Source: Pseudomonas sp. Irchel 3H7
Lineage (GTDB): Bacteria; Pseudomonadota; Gammaproteobacteria; Pseudomonadales; Pseudomonadaceae
Assembly (NCBI RefSeq): GCF_900187605.1
Contig: NZ_FYEA01000001.1
Coordinates: 496,001-560,000 of the forward strand
Direction: 5' to 3'
Length of the DNA stretch: 64,000 bases
Under the pieces are notes generated by a model. The model had not been told where the DNA came from, did not search any database, and saw nothing but the letters and a program-made list of their open reading frames with translations. The first letter of the stretch is position 1. Every line of letters starts with the position of its first letter. The position numbers were made by a program, and so were the translations under genes. Positions 37,106-45,462 of the stretch are shown piece after piece.

Positions 37106-37681
37106 CTACTCTATCAGTGAAATGCTGTACTCACCGTAGGTCAGTGTTTGGTGCAATTCGATTTCAGCAGTCGCAACCCATTCTCTCCAGATTTGGTCTA
37201 TGTCGTCAGAACATTGCCTCATGAAGTCGACGGTTAAAAATGCTTCCCACTCGCCTCGAAGATCGAAATCGTCATAGTTAGTCCCTGGTTGAAAATCCAC
37301 CGTTTCATCTACCTCGATGGTACCCGGCTTGCCGTGTGCGATTGTGTCACGAAAGCTCTTCAACTCTTTGATGGACGAGTACGGGCGCACTGAAAAGTCA
37401 GGCTCCAGCCCGAGAGCCTTCAACACAATCTCGACCTTCTTGTCGAACCACCGCCTTTCCTTAAAATCCTCCACCTTCTGTTCGCCAATGAAGTTAAGGC
37501 GTGATTCAAAGGTGAAGGCCAACATGACGAGACAGGCGGTGATGTCGAGAGCCATCCCGTGCCGGCTCCCAACCGCCTCCATTTCCTCGATACGAGTCTT
37601 GAGGTGGTGAGCCGTGTTGGAAATATCGTTGTGTATGTGAATGTTCTTCTTAGCGATCTTTTGCACGCGAAGCTTTTTCAT
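37106..37681 (-). CDS. HEPN-like protein
   Basis: A 191-residue, mostly helical protein. Its centre has SFRDTIAHGKPG with Arg111 and His116, an Rx4H motif as in HEPN ribonucleases, preceded by a helical bundle that includes LDITACLVMLAFTFESRLNF. HEPN proteins cut RNA in toxin-antitoxin and abortive-infection systems. Divergent from the nuclease-like gene at 37908 with a 226-base shared control region. The family call is from the motif and helical pattern only. Confidence 0.5.
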   Translation of the reverse strand: MKKLRVQKIAKKNIHIHNDISNTAHHLKTRIEEMEAVGSRHGMALDITACLVMLAFTFESRLNFIGEQKVEDFKERRWFDKKVEIVLKALGLEPDFSVRPYSSIKELKSFRDTIAHGKPGTIEVDETVDFQPGTNYDDFDLRGEWEAFLTVDFMRQCSDDIDQIWREWVATAEIELHQTLTYGEYSISLIE

Positions 37682-37907
37682 TTCACTTCCTTCATGCAGT
37701 AACTGTATTTACCCCAGCTTACGCCCCGTACTGAAAGCTCGCCATACCGTCCCAACACCATACGACCTCTCCATCGCTTGTCGAGGAATCGGGAAGCTGA
37801 GAATTTTAAGATCACGCTTAGGATACGAATCACAACATTACTGTAGATTTTCACTCGGGTTCGAGATATACACCAAGGATGACGTTACTAACCAACAGGA
37901 GGTTGCG

Positions 37908-39341
37908 ATGGCTAAGATCACCAGCTTAGAGACTATATCCAGCGAGTTCGGCATTGATCCCATGGAGCTTGAAAAGTTAGACATTATCGACACCCAACTT
38001 ACTGTCGATACAAATTTATTCATTGATCCTTTACTTCTACCAGATAGTAAACACGAAGAAATAAACACGGGAGCCGCAACGGCTTATGAACAAAGATTCG
38101 AATTCATAATAAAATTGCTCGCCGCATCCACACAAAAAGGCGATATCACGTGGCGAAAAGCAGAAAAATTATTCAACTTCTCGGAAGTTAGCTGGACTTG
38201 CCTAGGCTATAGCTCATCAGTAAGAGGGTCTGGATTCGGGCCAGAACTCACCTCAAGTACACTGGAAACGGCGGCCCAGATAGTAAAGCTAGGAATCACC
38301 GACATTGATTTCTTCATGGGTTTATCACTATTTGAGGAGGGTATCGGCCCCGATAGAATAAGCGACATGACCACAAACATAATACTTCCCCATCTAATTG
38401 AATTTACGATCAGACAAAATAAAACATTAAAACTCCCAACAAAAGGATTCAAAATCAAGGATGAAACATTCCACCTTCCCGAAAACCCTTACTCGAAAGA
38501 TCCGTTGATATTTGTCCCAAGAGACATTGTGAGAGATCTGCCGATAGCCAGTGACTGGAGTGACATCTCTCGGATCGCACGAGAAACCGAAGAATATCGT
38601 GAAAAAGTGAGCGGAGGCGTAGGGAAAGTCTGGGCCACCATGTCCAAGAAAAGAAAACAAACACTCCGAGACAACGCACTAAAAAGTAAAGAAGCATTTG
38701 AGCAAATATTGGAACTATTAAAGGAGGTTCCAAAGACCCCCTATAATTTTGACGCAGATCGTAATGGAGAGGCATTCTGGACACGACTAAAAGATATTGC
38801 TGACAAGCACCCTCTGACTATATCCGACCGATCAAAAAGAATAACCAATTTAGAAGAAGCAAAAAAACTAGTCGACACTATAATTTTACAGTTTCAAGAC
38901 CTTATAGAAAATAAAGGAATCTGGAAAGAACTTTGGTCTGACGACAAAAAACCCCGCCGAGAAAAGGCAGCACAAAGACTATTTTTTGTTATTGCATATT
39001 CATACTGCAAAGCCAACAACCTAGACGTCACACCGGAAGCAGACACAGGAAATGGCCCTGTTGACTTTAAATTTTCGTTTGGTTTCAACACTAGAATTGT
39101 AGTAGAAATAAAACTATCTACAAATGATTTGGTTCACGGCTACACAAAACAGCTTGAAATATACAAAAAAGCTGAAGACACTCAGGAGGGAGTTTATTTA
39201 ATTATTGACGTCGGAAGCATTGGAAAAAAATATAACGATGTACAACGCATGAGACGCGAAGCGATTGAGAGCGGCCAGAAGACCTCAGCAATATATCTAG
39301 TCGATGGAAATAAAAGAGACTCAGCAAGCAAACGCAAATAA
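37908..39341 (+). CDS. Large protein with a RecB/Cas4-like PD-(D/E)xK nuclease domain
   Basis: The ATG at 37908 follows AGGAGG; an in-frame extension to 37641 is unsupported and overlaps the divergent gene. The protein is 477 residues. The C-terminal domain has a PD-(D/E)xK pattern: PVDFKF (Asp386), VVEIKLS (Glu400-x-Lys402), then KQLEIY (Gln415-x3-Tyr419), the QxxxY motif of RecB/Cas4-type nucleases. The first 375 residues match nothing I recognise and are helical with segments such as LLLPDSKHEE and NTGAATAYEQRFEFI. The gene is clearly A+T-rich compared with the host. Probably a DNA nuclease effector. Confidence 0.6.
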   Translation: MAKITSLETISSEFGIDPMELEKLDIIDTQLTVDTNLFIDPLLLPDSKHEEINTGAATAYEQRFEFIIKLLAASTQKGDITWRKAEKLFNFSEVSWTCLGYSSSVRGSGFGPELTSSTLETAAQIVKLGITDIDFFMGLSLFEEGIGPDRISDMTTNIILPHLIEFTIRQNKTLKLPTKGFKIKDETFHLPENPYSKDPLIFVPRDIVRDLPIASDWSDISRIARETEEYREKVSGGVGKVWATMSKKRKQTLRDNALKSKEAFEQILELLKEVPKTPYNFDADRNGEAFWTRLKDIADKHPLTISDRSKRITNLEEAKKLVDTIILQFQDLIENKGIWKELWSDDKKPRREKAAQRLFFVIAYSYCKANNLDVTPEADTGNGPVDFKFSFGFNTRIVVEIKLSTNDLVHGYTKQLEIYKKAEDTQEGVYLIIDVGSIGKKYNDVQRMRREAIESGQKTSAIYLVDGNKRDSASKRK

Positions 39342-39359
39342 AAACGATTAAAGATAAGT

Positions 39360-39411
39360 TTGAGCCAGAAAACCAACAGAAACAACTTAACACTAACTGG
39401 CTCAACCTTTT
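39360..39411. terminator. Terminator between convergent island genes
   Basis: TTGAGCCAG pairs perfectly with CTGGCTCAA across a 28-base A-rich loop, followed by CCTTTT. It lies between the nuclease-like gene and the convergent HNH gene. Confidence 0.5.
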
Positions 39412-39482
39412 AAATATCGAGCAACAGAACAGACCACTATCTTTTCTTTGAATAATGCCTTGAGTAAGTTATAGCCATGTAG

Positions 39483-40475
39483 CTAGACTTCAAGTAGCTC
39501 CAAAACTTCAGCAGGCTCGAAGCCATGCGTGTCTCTGTGCCATTTAAAGTACTTCTTCGTTCTCTGGCTCCAAGCAGGTACGACATTACCCAAGATACCA
39601 TCAATGTAGCTCGATATAGCCGCGGACGGTTCGAGAGAAGGGTGCCTAACAACCACTCCATTATTTACCGATATATATCCGAACTCAAAAAGCGGGTCAC
39701 ATCCCATACGGCACATAGGGGCTGCAATGTTTTCGATATCCAGCTTTTCCTTTATGTCGCAGGAAGCCCGTTTTTTGATGTGCGCAGCAACCAGCATGTT
39801 ACGGGGATATTCGTTCAAGCAGATGCAGCATGTACCAGTGGCCAAGCCTTTAAAGAGGTGTTTCACGAGGAACCGGTGCTCGTTCCTAGTCGATCTCGTA
39901 GCAGAACCATCCGTTTCGATCTCGAGACCAATTTCAATGCGAGCCTCTTCGAGACTTATAGGCTCATCAACAAGCTCGTAAAGTAGGTTCTCGTAGCGAT
40001 TAATAATCGCTGCACTGTCTGACTCGGAGAAGCGATTGAAAGACATACGAGGCTGGCTTTCGGTACAGAGAAGTATGTCAGAATATGGAATGGACACATG
40101 ACGTACATCCGAAACGAAGTAAATGTTCTCCCAAGTAGTGCCCCCACTTTCGTCTTTAAGACCCCACAAATGAAGAGCAAGGTCTCGATTACGGGTGCGA
40201 TGAGTAAACCTCGACGCAACTGTAATCATTCCTTTGACATTGAAGATGACTACGTCGCCTGGAGCCATTCTCAACCAAGCAGCTTCGGTATTGCTGGGCG
40301 ATAGCCCCCAGATATACAGCCTGCCCGAGGGATTCTCTGCTCGCAGTATCGCACCAAGTGCAGGCTCAAGAAGGTGCACGATATCGTCAAGAAAGATGGG
40401 GTTGAGTATGGTGTTCTGAAGGTTCTGCCTCGCAACTGGATCGGAGCAAGGTTGGTACACAACTGCGGCGGTCAT
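39483..40475 (-). CDS. EVE-like/HNH endonuclease, probable modification-dependent restriction enzyme
   Basis: The 330-residue protein has an N-terminal EVE/PUA-like region (about 50-135: LYIWGLSPSNTEAAWLRMAPGDVVIF, given as LYIWGL and MAPGDVVIFNVKG, then HLWGLK and TTWENIYFV) and a C-terminal HNH domain (about 210-275: CCICLNEYPRNMLVAAHIKK, NIAAPMCRMGCDPLFEFGYI). Cys216, Cys219, Cys255 and Cys259 would bind zinc; His232 is the catalytic candidate. EVE-type domains read modified bases, so this is likely a type IV restriction nuclease. Its start overlaps the mazG-like stop by four bases. Confidence 0.7.
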   Translation of the reverse strand: MTAAVVYQPCSDPVARQNLQNTILNPIFLDDIVHLLEPALGAILRAENPSGRLYIWGLSPSNTEAAWLRMAPGDVVIFNVKGMITVASRFTHRTRNRDLALHLWGLKDESGGTTWENIYFVSDVRHVSIPYSDILLCTESQPRMSFNRFSESDSAAIINRYENLLYELVDEPISLEEARIEIGLEIETDGSATRSTRNEHRFLVKHLFKGLATGTCCICLNEYPRNMLVAAHIKKRASCDIKEKLDIENIAAPMCRMGCDPLFEFGYISVNNGVVVRHPSLEPSAAISSYIDGILGNVVPAWSQRTKKYFKWHRDTHGFEPAEVLELLEV

Positions 40476-40831
40476 TTCTCTCTCCTTGAGTACTTAACAG
40501 CATTGCCCTTGGACTTATCAACGGGATACTTCTTCGCATTTAGCTTGATTTTGGCTTGAGCCGCCGCTGCAATGTCAATCTGTAGCCTATCTCCCAATCT
40601 GAGCAGGTAAAGCAGAACATCGGCCATCTCTTCTTCAACGGCCTTTACTGCCTCATCGCTAAGGACAGCACGCTCACTCTGTTCAGCAGTGAGCCACTGA
40701 AAGAGCTCTGTAAGCTCCCCCACCTCACCGGACAATGCCATCACTAGATTCTTGGGAGTATGGAACTGATCCCAGTCCCTCTCAATAGCAAACGCAGCCA
40801 GATCGGACTGCAGTTGTTTCAGTACGTCCAT
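40472..40831 (-). CDS. MazG-like nucleotide pyrophosphohydrolase
   Basis: A 119-residue protein of the all-alpha MazG/dCTPase group: ALSGEVGELTELFQWL (Glu36, Glu39) and VEEEMADVLLYLLRL (Glu67, Glu68, Asp71) are the metal-binding ExxE and EExxD motifs. It would hydrolyse (d)NTPs to monophosphates; dCTP-like or modified dCTP substrates are typical for this small type. The start at 40831 (MDVLKQL) is preferred; a GTG/ATG region eight codons earlier is possible. It is the first gene of an operon with the EVE/HNH nuclease. Confidence 0.85.
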   Translation of the reverse strand: MDVLKQLQSDLAAFAIERDWDQFHTPKNLVMALSGEVGELTELFQWLTAEQSERAVLSDEAVKAVEEEMADVLLYLLRLGDRLQIDIAAAAQAKIKLNAKKYPVDKSKGNAVKYSRREK

Positions 40832-41000
40832 TCCGATCCCTTGCACCATGATCAAGATAGTGTGGACGCTAACGACTCCGACAAAGCCTGTCTAGCCACC
40901 AACACATCACACGCTCACCAAGACCACTCGACAACACAACCCCCACCCTCCCCTCCTGCGAAACGTAGAAGAATCACTGCTCAGAGCAGGTCTTGTAGGC

Positions 41001-41046
41001 GTTCACATTGCTCCGTGTGAACGAAGCCTATATTTTGTGAACGTTC
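41001..41046. promoter_or_regulatory. Inverted repeats upstream of the mazG-HNH operon
   Basis: GTTCACA (41001) and TGTGAAC (41016) form a palindrome with an 8-base centre. A third TGTGAAC at 41037 continues as GAACGTTC. Three copies of one half-site 170-210 bases before the operon suggest a regulator-binding region, possibly for the island XRE protein. Confidence 0.45.
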
Positions 41047-41060
41047 TGCATGAAATCCAA

Positions 41061-41170
41061 GACAACAAAAAAGGGCCCACCTTTCGGTGAGCCCTTCTAG
41101 ACCGCCCAGCAGAGCGGATTTTGTCTGGTAGGCGCGATTGGACTCGAACCAACGACCCCCACCATGTCAA
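41061..41170. repeat. attR of the tRNA-Val island
   Basis: Matches 29509-29618 at 108 of 110 positions. It contains the 3' part of the intact tRNA-Val(GAC) and the terminator hairpin after it. The two repeats are 11,552 bases apart, which gives the element length. Confidence 0.92.
41067..41095 (-). terminator. Terminator of tRNA-Val(GAC)
   Basis: On the minus strand GGGCTCACC-GAAA-GGTGGGCCC is followed by six T residues. The copy at attL has a perfect stem; this one has one G-T pair. Confidence 0.8.
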
Positions 41171-41202
41171 GGTGGTGCTCTAACCAACTGAGCTACGTGC
41201 CT
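41126..41202 (-). tRNA. tRNA-Val(GAC)
   Basis: Cloverleaf on the minus strand: anticodon stem CCACC/GGTGG with loop TTGACAT (anticodon GAC), D arm GCTCAGTTGGTTAGAGC, T arm with TTCGAGT and encoded CCA. Acceptor AGGCACG/CGCGCCT shows an A5-C68 mismatch. This is the island's attachment site. Confidence 0.93.
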
Positions 41203-41385
41203 GCTGTGAGGCGGCATTCTACGGAATTCCGGAGGGGTGTCAACACCTTTTTTTCACCTAACCCTATGAATATGCAAAATATTTAATTTCGGGGCTCCGA
41301 CGAAGATTTTCCGGTGGCTGGCGGAGGTTTTTCAACTCGGGTAGGATCGACGCACTCGTAAAATATATTAAACAGAGGCTGCAGG

Positions 41386-42669
41386 ATGGCGAACACCCTT
41401 TACCCAGAGTCCTATTACGCTGCGTCGGCCAACGCCGTACCGCCCCGCCCTGCCTTGCAGGATGATGTGGAGACGGACGTCTGTGTGATCGGCGCCGGGT
41501 ATACCGGATTGTCTTCTGCCCTGTTTCTGCTGGAGAACGGTTTTCGCGTCACCGTACTGGAAGCGGCCAAGGTCGGGTTCGGCGCCTCCGGGCGTAATGG
41601 CGGACAGATCGTCAACAGCTATAGCCGTGACATTGACGTCATCGAACGCAGCGTCGGCCCCAAACAGGCGCAACTGCTCGGGCAGATGGCGTTCGAAGGC
41701 GGCAGGATCATTCGCGAGCGCGTGGCCAAGTACAACATCCAGTGCGACCTGAAGGACGGCGGCGTATTCGCAGCCCTTACCGCCAAGCAGATGGGCCATC
41801 TGGAATCGCAGAAACGCCTCTGGGAGCGTTTCGGCCATACGCAACTCGAGTTGCTCGATCAACGCCGCATCCGCGAAGTGGTTGCCTGCGATCAGTACAT
41901 TGGCGGCATGCTCGACATGAGTGGCGGCCATATTCATCCGCTGAACCTTGCGCTCGGCGAAGCAGCGGCGGTCGAGTCACTCGGCGGCACGATCTATGAA
42001 CAGTCACCCGCCGTACGCATCGAGCGCGGCGCCAACCCGGTGGTGCACACGCCGCAGGGCAAAGTCAGGGCCAAGTTCATTATCGTCGCCGGCAACGCTT
42101 ACCTCGGCAATCTGGTGCCGGAACTTGCGGCCAAATCGATGCCGTGCGGCACGCAAGTAATCACCACCGAGCCGCTGGGTGACGAGCTGGCGAAAGCGCT
42201 GCTGCCGCAGGACTACTGCGTTGAAGACTGCAATTACCTGCTCGACTACTACCGCCTCACGGGCGACAAGCGCCTGATCTTCGGCGGTGGCGTGGTGTAT
42301 GGCGCGCGCGATCCCGCCAACATCGAATCGATCATCCGCCCGAAAATGCTCAAGGCCTTTCCGCAACTCAAGGATGTGAAGATCGACTACGCCTGGACCG
42401 GAAATTTCCTGCTGACTCTGTCGCGCTTGCCACAGGTTGGGCGCCTGGGCGACAACATCTATTATTCGCAAGGCTGCAGCGGCCATGGCGTGACCTACAC
42501 GCATTTGGCGGGCAAGGTCCTCGCCGAAGCATTACGCGGTCAGGCCGAGCGCTTCGATGCATTTGCTGACTTGCCGCACTACCCGTTCCCCGGCGGACAA
42601 CTGTTGCGCACGCCGTTTGCCGCACTGGGCGCATGGTATTACGGGCTACGCGATAAATTCGGGATGTAA
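41386..42669 (+). CDS. FAD-dependent amine oxidoreductase, PuuB-like
   Basis: The 427-residue DAO-family flavoprotein has the dinucleotide-binding motif VCVIGAGYTGLSSALFLLE (about 32-50), FGASGRNGGQ and a C-terminal FAD segment YYSQGCSGHGVTYTHLAGK. It resembles gamma-glutamylputrescine oxidases (PuuB/PauB group), which oxidise the glutamylated polyamine amine. The substrate is inferred from overall similarity; no polyamine genes adjoin it. It starts about 180 bases after tRNA-Val. Confidence 0.85.
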   Translation: MANTLYPESYYAASANAVPPRPALQDDVETDVCVIGAGYTGLSSALFLLENGFRVTVLEAAKVGFGASGRNGGQIVNSYSRDIDVIERSVGPKQAQLLGQMAFEGGRIIRERVAKYNIQCDLKDGGVFAALTAKQMGHLESQKRLWERFGHTQLELLDQRRIREVVACDQYIGGMLDMSGGHIHPLNLALGEAAAVESLGGTIYEQSPAVRIERGANPVVHTPQGKVRAKFIIVAGNAYLGNLVPELAAKSMPCGTQVITTEPLGDELAKALLPQDYCVEDCNYLLDYYRLTGDKRLIFGGGVVYGARDPANIESIIRPKMLKAFPQLKDVKIDYAWTGNFLLTLSRLPQVGRLGDNIYYSQGCSGHGVTYTHLAGKVLAEALRGQAERFDAFADLPHYPFPGGQLLRTPFAALGAWYYGLRDKFGM

Positions 42670-42696
42670 AAAAGGGCCGCTGATCGCGGCCCTATT
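42670..42696. terminator. Terminator between convergent genes
   Basis: GGGCCGC and GCGGCCC enclose TGATC, with an A-run on the left and TATTTATT on the right. Confidence 0.75.
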
Positions 42697-42711
42697 TATT
42701 GAACACAGCAC

Positions 42712-43683
42712 TCAGAGCTGATCCCGAGCAATCCCGCTGCGGATCCGCAAGATATCTGCCAACACTGCCAAGGCAATTTCCGCCGGCGTCTTGCTGCCGA
42801 GGTTCAGACCAATCGGCGCATGAATCCGCGCCAGCTCAGCCTCGCCCAAGCCGCCAATCCGACGTAACCGCTCGAAGCGCTTCTGCGAGGTCTGCAGCGA
42901 ACCCATCACGCCAATGTAGAACGCTTCGGTGCGCACCGCCTCCATCATCGCCAGATCGTCGATGCGCGGGTCATGCGTCAGCGCCACCACCGCCGTATCA
43001 CGATGACAGCCACCATCAGCAATAAACACCGACGGCAATTGCCGACGAATTTCCACGCCATCCAGCACCACGCCTTCGAGCACTTCATCGCGCGGATCAC
43101 AGAGAATCACCTCAAACCCGAGGCCAACGGCAAACTCGGCACACGCCTGCGCCACACTGGAATACCCAGCGAGCAACAAACGCTGGGCCGCGCCGACACG
43201 AATGCGCACCCGATCAATCTCGCGCTCGATCCGCGCACCCTGCTCGCGATCAGCGAACAAAGTGCGCGCACCACTGGCCAGATCAACCTCGCGAATCAAG
43301 CGACGCTGACCAAGCAACGCCGACTCCAATTCGCGCAGATGCGCCTGCACCTCGCAGCCAGCGTCAAATTTCTCTACCAGCACATCGAGAATGCCGCCAC
43401 AGGGCAGGCTGACCCGCGAGCGCGGATCGTCGCCTTCGCCGTAACGCACGACATTGACTGTATCGAGAAACGCACCTTCGGCGACGCGCTCAAGGAAATC
43501 TTCCTCGACGCAACCACCCGAAAGCGAGCCGATCCACTGTCCGCCATCGTTCACCGCCAGCAGCGAACCCGGCGCGCGCGGTGCCGAGCCGTAAGTGGTC
43601 AGCACGGTGCAGAGCCAGATGCGCCGCCCTGCCACCGACCACTCCAGCGCTCGCCGCACTACTTGTAGATCGAGATGCTGCAT
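42712..43683 (-). CDS. XdhC-family molybdenum cofactor maturation protein
   Basis: A 323-residue XdhC/CoxI protein: SAPRAPGSLLAVNDGGQWIG and SLSGGCVEEDFLERVAEGA, then a Rossmann domain (AAQRLLLAGYSSVAQACAEF) and C-terminal PIGLNLGSKTPAEIALAVLADI. Such chaperones sulfurate or insert Mo cofactor into xanthine-dehydrogenase-family enzymes. The ATG at 43683 is one base past the cytochrome stop codon; it closes the hydroxylase operon. Confidence 0.9.
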   Translation of the reverse strand: MQHLDLQVVRRALEWSVAGRRIWLCTVLTTYGSAPRAPGSLLAVNDGGQWIGSLSGGCVEEDFLERVAEGAFLDTVNVVRYGEGDDPRSRVSLPCGGILDVLVEKFDAGCEVQAHLRELESALLGQRRLIREVDLASGARTLFADREQGARIEREIDRVRIRVGAAQRLLLAGYSSVAQACAEFAVGLGFEVILCDPRDEVLEGVVLDGVEIRRQLPSVFIADGGCHRDTAVVALTHDPRIDDLAMMEAVRTEAFYIGVMGSLQTSQKRFERLRRIGGLGEAELARIHAPIGLNLGSKTPAEIALAVLADILRIRSGIARDQL

Positions 43684-43684
43684 G

Positions 43685-44920
43685 TCAGTGCGCCTTGTGC
43701 TCGATGGACGGTGCGTCGGCCTGCAGTTTCTGCACATCGCTCACCGCCAGTTCAGCCGACTGACCGCCCCAACCTTGACGCAAGTAGTTGAGCAGGTCGG
43801 TCAGCTGTTCAGGCTTTAGCTTGCCGGCGAAACCCGGCATCGGCTGCATGTGCTCGAAGCCGGAGAACTTCTGCTCGCCGATCCCATCCTCGATCACCCG
43901 CAACAGGTTGCGTGGGTCTTCCAGGCGCAGTGTGGTGTTGCCGCGCATGGCCACCGCAATGTGCGGCTTGCCTTCGCCACCGACCGCATGACAACCGGCG
44001 CAGACGTTCAGGTATTCCTGCTGGCCGCGCTGAGCGCTGGCGCTGAGTTTCTCTACCGGCACTTCAACCAGCGCTTTGGCTGCCGGCGGTTTGTCGCCGA
44101 GCAGGAACGTCGCCATCGCCGCCAGATCGGTATCGTTCAGGCCCTGCGTGCTGTTGTGGAACACCGGGAACATCTCGTTGAACATCGTCCCTTGCGCACT
44201 CATACCGTGCTTGAGGAACGTGCTGAGATCCTGCTCGTTCCAGCCGCGCGCGGCCAGATCAGTGGCCAGCAGGCTCGGCGCCAGGTAGCCATTGAGGATG
44301 CCGCCGGTCAGGCGTTTATCCAATTGCATCGCGCCCGGCAGGCCACGTGGCGTGTGGCATTCGCCGCAGTGACCGAGCACTTCGACCATGTACTGGCCGC
44401 GCTTCCAGGCTTCACTTTTGCCTTCGGCCGACTCCAGCTTCAGCGCTTTGCCGTACATCATGTTCCAGCCGATCAGGCCCGGACGCACGTTGAACGGAAA
44501 GCTCAGGCTGGTGACCGGTGCTGCGCGCTCGATCGGCTCGATGGTTTTCAGGTACGCATGGATCGCATCCGAGTCTTCACGCGGCATCAGGTGATAGGAG
44601 GTATACGGCATCGCCGGATAGAGGTTGGCGCCGTCACGACGCTTGCCTTCAGTCAGCGCGGCGAAGAACTCGTCATCGCTGTACAAACCAATGCCGTGCT
44701 CTTTGCTCGGTGTGATGTTGGTGCCGTAGATCGTGCCGAACGGTGAAACGATCGGCAGACCACCGGCAAACGGTGCGCCGCCCGCTGCCGTGTGGCAGGC
44801 CATGCAGTCGGCCGCGCGGGCGAGGTATTCGCCGCGCTTGACCTGATCATCGGCGTGGGCAAACAACACCGGCGCAGCGAGGCCGACCGCCAGGGTCAGG
44901 CGGGTCAGAAAGAGCTTCAT
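43685..44920 (-). CDS. Tri-haem cytochrome c of a molybdenum dehydrogenase
   Basis: The 411-residue protein has a signal peptide (TLAVGLAAPVLFAHA) and three CxxCH haem sites (CMACH at 39-43, CGECH, CAGCH), as in membrane-bound alcohol/aldehyde dehydrogenase cytochromes. It would pass electrons from the Mo enzyme to the respiratory chain. The start at 44920 gives the signal; a longer frame to 45127 is unsupported. It is three bases after the 2Fe-2S gene. Confidence 0.92.
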   Translation of the reverse strand: MKLFLTRLTLAVGLAAPVLFAHADDQVKRGEYLARAADCMACHTAAGGAPFAGGLPIVSPFGTIYGTNITPSKEHGIGLYSDDEFFAALTEGKRRDGANLYPAMPYTSYHLMPREDSDAIHAYLKTIEPIERAAPVTSLSFPFNVRPGLIGWNMMYGKALKLESAEGKSEAWKRGQYMVEVLGHCGECHTPRGLPGAMQLDKRLTGGILNGYLAPSLLATDLAARGWNEQDLSTFLKHGMSAQGTMFNEMFPVFHNSTQGLNDTDLAAMATFLLGDKPPAAKALVEVPVEKLSASAQRGQQEYLNVCAGCHAVGGEGKPHIAVAMRGNTTLRLEDPRNLLRVIEDGIGEQKFSGFEHMQPMPGFAGKLKPEQLTDLLNYLRQGWGGQSAELAVSDVQKLQADAPSIEHKAH

Positions 44921-44922
44921 GC

Positions 44923-45462
44923 TTAACCCTCCTTGACCAGGCCGAGATCGGTCAGCACGTTGCGGGTGGCGTTGTAATAACGCACGTACCCGGTGCAACG
45001 GCAGACGTGATGGCCGAGGCTGTCCTCGATGACTTGTTCGAGCTTGCTCTGCACGGTCGGCTGGCGTTGCAGCTTTTCGACCAGCACGGTCGCGGCGTTG
45101 ACGAAGCCCGGTGCGCAGTAGCTGCACTGGAAGGCGAACTCGTCGACGAAGCGCTGCTGGATCGGGTTCAGCTCGGTGACCTGGCCCGATTCGTCACGCT
45201 TGGCGTGGGATTCGATGGTGCGGACTGTCTTGCCTTCGAAGTAATGCGCGCCGGTGATGCAGGTGCGCACTTCCTCGCTGGTGCCGTCCGGGTTGTCGAC
45301 GATCACCACGCAGGCGTGGCAGATACCCTGACCGCAGCCCAGACGCGAACCGGTGAGGTTTTTGTATTCGTGCAGGTAGTCGATCATCGGCAGGTCATCA
45401 GGGATGTCCACCGGGCCGACGGATTGACCATTGAGGGTCAGTTGAAACGGACGGTTAGCCAT
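44923..45462 (-). CDS. 2Fe-2S subunit of a periplasmic molybdenum hydroxylase
   Basis: A 179-residue subunit with a plant-type ferredoxin domain (GCGQGICHACVVIVD, VRTCITG) and the second C-terminal cluster (FQCSYCAPGFV, HHVCRCTGYVRYYNA). It is the small subunit of the isoquinoline oxidoreductase/aldehyde dehydrogenase group. Its start overlaps the large-subunit stop by eight bases. Confidence 0.93.
   Translation of the reverse strand: MANRPFQLTLNGQSVGPVDIPDDLPMIDYLHEYKNLTGSRLGCGQGICHACVVIVDNPDGTSEEVRTCITGAHYFEGKTVRTIESHAKRDESGQVTELNPIQQRFVDEFAFQCSYCAPGFVNAATVLVEKLQRQPTVQSKLEQVIEDSLGHHVCRCTGYVRYYNATRNVLTDLGLVKEG

Noticed and set aside
37697..37716. CTGTATTTACCCCAG as a LexA box
   Set aside because: The spacing is CTG-N9-CAG, one base short of the consensus, and the arms do not match.
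37641..37907. N-terminal extension of the PD-(D/E)xK protein
   Set aside because: The 89 extra residues overlap the divergent HEPN-like gene, lack a ribosome binding site, and an AGGAGG sits before the ATG at 37908.
29509..41170. CRISPR array inside the island
   Set aside because: No regularly spaced direct repeats with unique spacers are present anywhere in the window; the repeats seen are att sites, operators and REPINs.
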